Shown piece after piece: positions 63,243 to 64,000 of a stretch of 64,000 bases of DNA. How positions within the stretch are numbered: position 1 is the stretch's first letter; the number at the start of each line of letters is the position of its first letter. Origin of the DNA: Streptomyces sp. DH5 (GTDB taxonomy: Bacteria > Actinomycetota > Actinomycetes > Streptomycetales > Streptomycetaceae). The notes below the pieces were generated by a model, which saw only the letters and a list, made by a program, of their open reading frames with translations, was not told the DNA's origin and searched no databases. The stretch lies in NCBI RefSeq assembly GCF_020873915.1, contig NZ_JAHWGP010000022.1, forward strand, positions 79,981-143,980, read 5' to 3'. A program made the translations under genes and the position numbers.

Positions 63243-63459
63243 GCGCGGCTGCCTTTCTGCGGCTCGGCGACGGACGCGGCCGGACACTGCGCGGCCAAAC
63301 CTCCAGTTTGCCTGATCGCACACCACCCGTGCCCCGAGCGGCCCGAACCGCTTCGGCGGGGAGGGCGTGACCTTGTTCACCAGCGGCGGCCCGGTGCGGG
63401 CCGGTGCGGTCCCCGCACCGGTGCCGAGGCCCCGGACCCCGCCAGCCGCCCCGGCCGGG
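63243..63459. other. Region between the XPB start and the 105-bp array
   Basis: 217 bp presumably holding the XPB promoter. No gene is seen. Confidence 0.4.
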
Positions 63460-64000
63460 ATGTCACGGTCCCCGGCCGGGGCGGCTTTTCTTCGCGGTGG
63501 TCGACGGTCCCGGTGGTGCTCCGGTGCCGGGGTCTCGGTTCTCGGCATCGTGTGCCGCGCCGGGATGTCACGGTCCCCGGCCGGGGCGGCTTTTCTTCGC
63601 GGTGGTCGACGGTCCCGGTGGTGCTCCGGTGCCGGGGTCTCGGTTCTCGGCATCGTGTGCCGCGCCGGGATGTCACGGTCCCCGGCCGGGGCGGCTTTTC
63701 TTCGCGGTGGTCGACGGTCCCGGTGGTGCTCCGGTGCCGGGGTCTCGGTTCTCGGCATCGTGTGCCGCGCCGGGATGTCACGGTCCCCGGCCGGGGCGGC
63801 TTTTCTTCGCGGTGGTCGACGGTCCCGGTGGTGCTCCGGTGCCGGGGTCTCGGTTCTCGGCATCGTGTGCCGCGCCGGGATGTCACGGTCCCCGGCCGGG
63901 GCGGCTTTTCTTCGCGGTGGTCGACGGTCCCGGTGGTGCTCCGGTGCCGGGGTCTCGGTTCTCGGCATCGTGTGCCGCGCCGGGATGTCACGGTCCCCGG
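63449..64000. repeat. 105-bp tandem array, five full units and continuing
   Basis: ATGTCACGG recurs at 63460, 63565, 63670, 63775, 63880 and 63985, exactly 105 bp apart. Units 2-5 look identical base by base; only the left edge (63449-63459) differs. Each unit contains GGTCCCCGGCCGGGGCGG followed by CTTTTCTTC, a hairpin plus T-run that resembles a terminator on the plus strand. The first copy has 13-bp arms CGCCCCGGCCGGG and CCCGGCCGGGGCG. It runs off the window. As 105 is a multiple of three, repeats of 35 codons appear in every frame and need not be genes. Confidence 0.95.

Noticed and set aside
63377-64000. 35-residue repeat protein on the minus strand, fused to XPB
   Set aside because: The XPB start at 63242 (GTG, VNGPLIV) matches the family. 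The array is open in more than one frame, so openness is not evidence of coding.

Overview
The window is high-GC chromosomal DNA (roughly 72% G+C by eye) from an actinomycete, almost certainly a Streptomyces. The support is direct: a phoU / phoR-phoP divergon, CarD beside ispD-ispF, an msiK-type sugar ATPase, a nagK-nagA operon with DasR-type operators, a GAF-PAS-GGDEF protein matching CdgB with a BldD-like palindrome, a stand-alone groEL with CIRCE elements, many GTG/TTG starts, mycothiol-type (maleylpyruvate-isomerase-like) proteins, and dispersed intergenic repeats typical of the genus. From memory the gene order follows the core region of S. coelicolor around SCO4209-SCO4330; this was not checked by alignment. 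It is mostly core chromosome, not an island: there is no integrase, transposase, CRISPR array or biosynthetic cluster. There is one tRNA gene.

Layout. 1-7.5 kb: end of phosphoglycerate mutase, an MFS exporter, a small Cys-rich protein, a 17-unit 28-bp minisatellite, phoU divergent from phoR-phoP across a PHO box, a copper-chaperone-like lipoprotein, and carD behind a large hairpin. 7.9-13.6 kb: ispD-ispF (isoprenoid precursors), cysS, a TrmH-type rRNA methyltransferase, and a DoxX-type membrane protein. 13.7-20.5 kb: nucleotidyltransferase, secreted protein, msiK, a YafY/WYL regulator divergent from a DUF3224 gene across a palindromic operator, tRNA-Thr, an antibiotic-kinase-like gene and a quinone oxidoreductase. 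20.6-28.4 kb: pentapeptide-repeat protein, M1 peptidase lipoprotein, TerD, ArfB-like hydrolase, flavin reductase, cdgB and a membrane-anchored carbohydrate-binding protein. 28.4-36.6 kb is mainly carbohydrate metabolism: PfkB kinase, nagA-nagK, an orphan sugar-binding lipoprotein, and otsB and otsA. 36.7-42.2 kb: GpgS-type glycosyltransferase, a SAM-I riboswitch in front of a threonine-synthase-like gene followed by a CysO-like sulfur carrier, a cold-shock gene and groEL. 42.5-54.6 kb: OYE-family reductase, DHA2 exporter, two tandem secreted paralogs, murQ and its RpiR-type regulator, several small conserved genes, a secreted subtilase and a DinB/MDMPI protein. 54.7-64 kb: cutC, a HelD-like ATPase, XRE regulator / aldo-keto reductase pair, a patchy region with gene remnants and a free-standing EF-G domain IV-like protein, an XPB-type helicase, and a nearly perfect 105-bp tandem array that runs off the window.

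Best candidate for an under-described system: the SAM-riboswitch / threonine-synthase-like / CysO-like unit at 37.7-39.6 kb. A methionine-pathway switch and a GG-terminated sulfur carrier next to a fold-type II PLP enzyme that would use O-phosphohomoserine suggest a homocysteine synthase fed by a protein thiocarboxylate, not ordinary threonine synthesis. Other points worth a second look are the three intergenic minisatellites (28 bp, 19/21 bp, 105 bp), the EF-G domain IV-like orphan flanked by TGACA repeats, paired CIRCE elements, the hairpin leader of the subtilase gene, and palindromic operators before cutC, carD and DUF3224.
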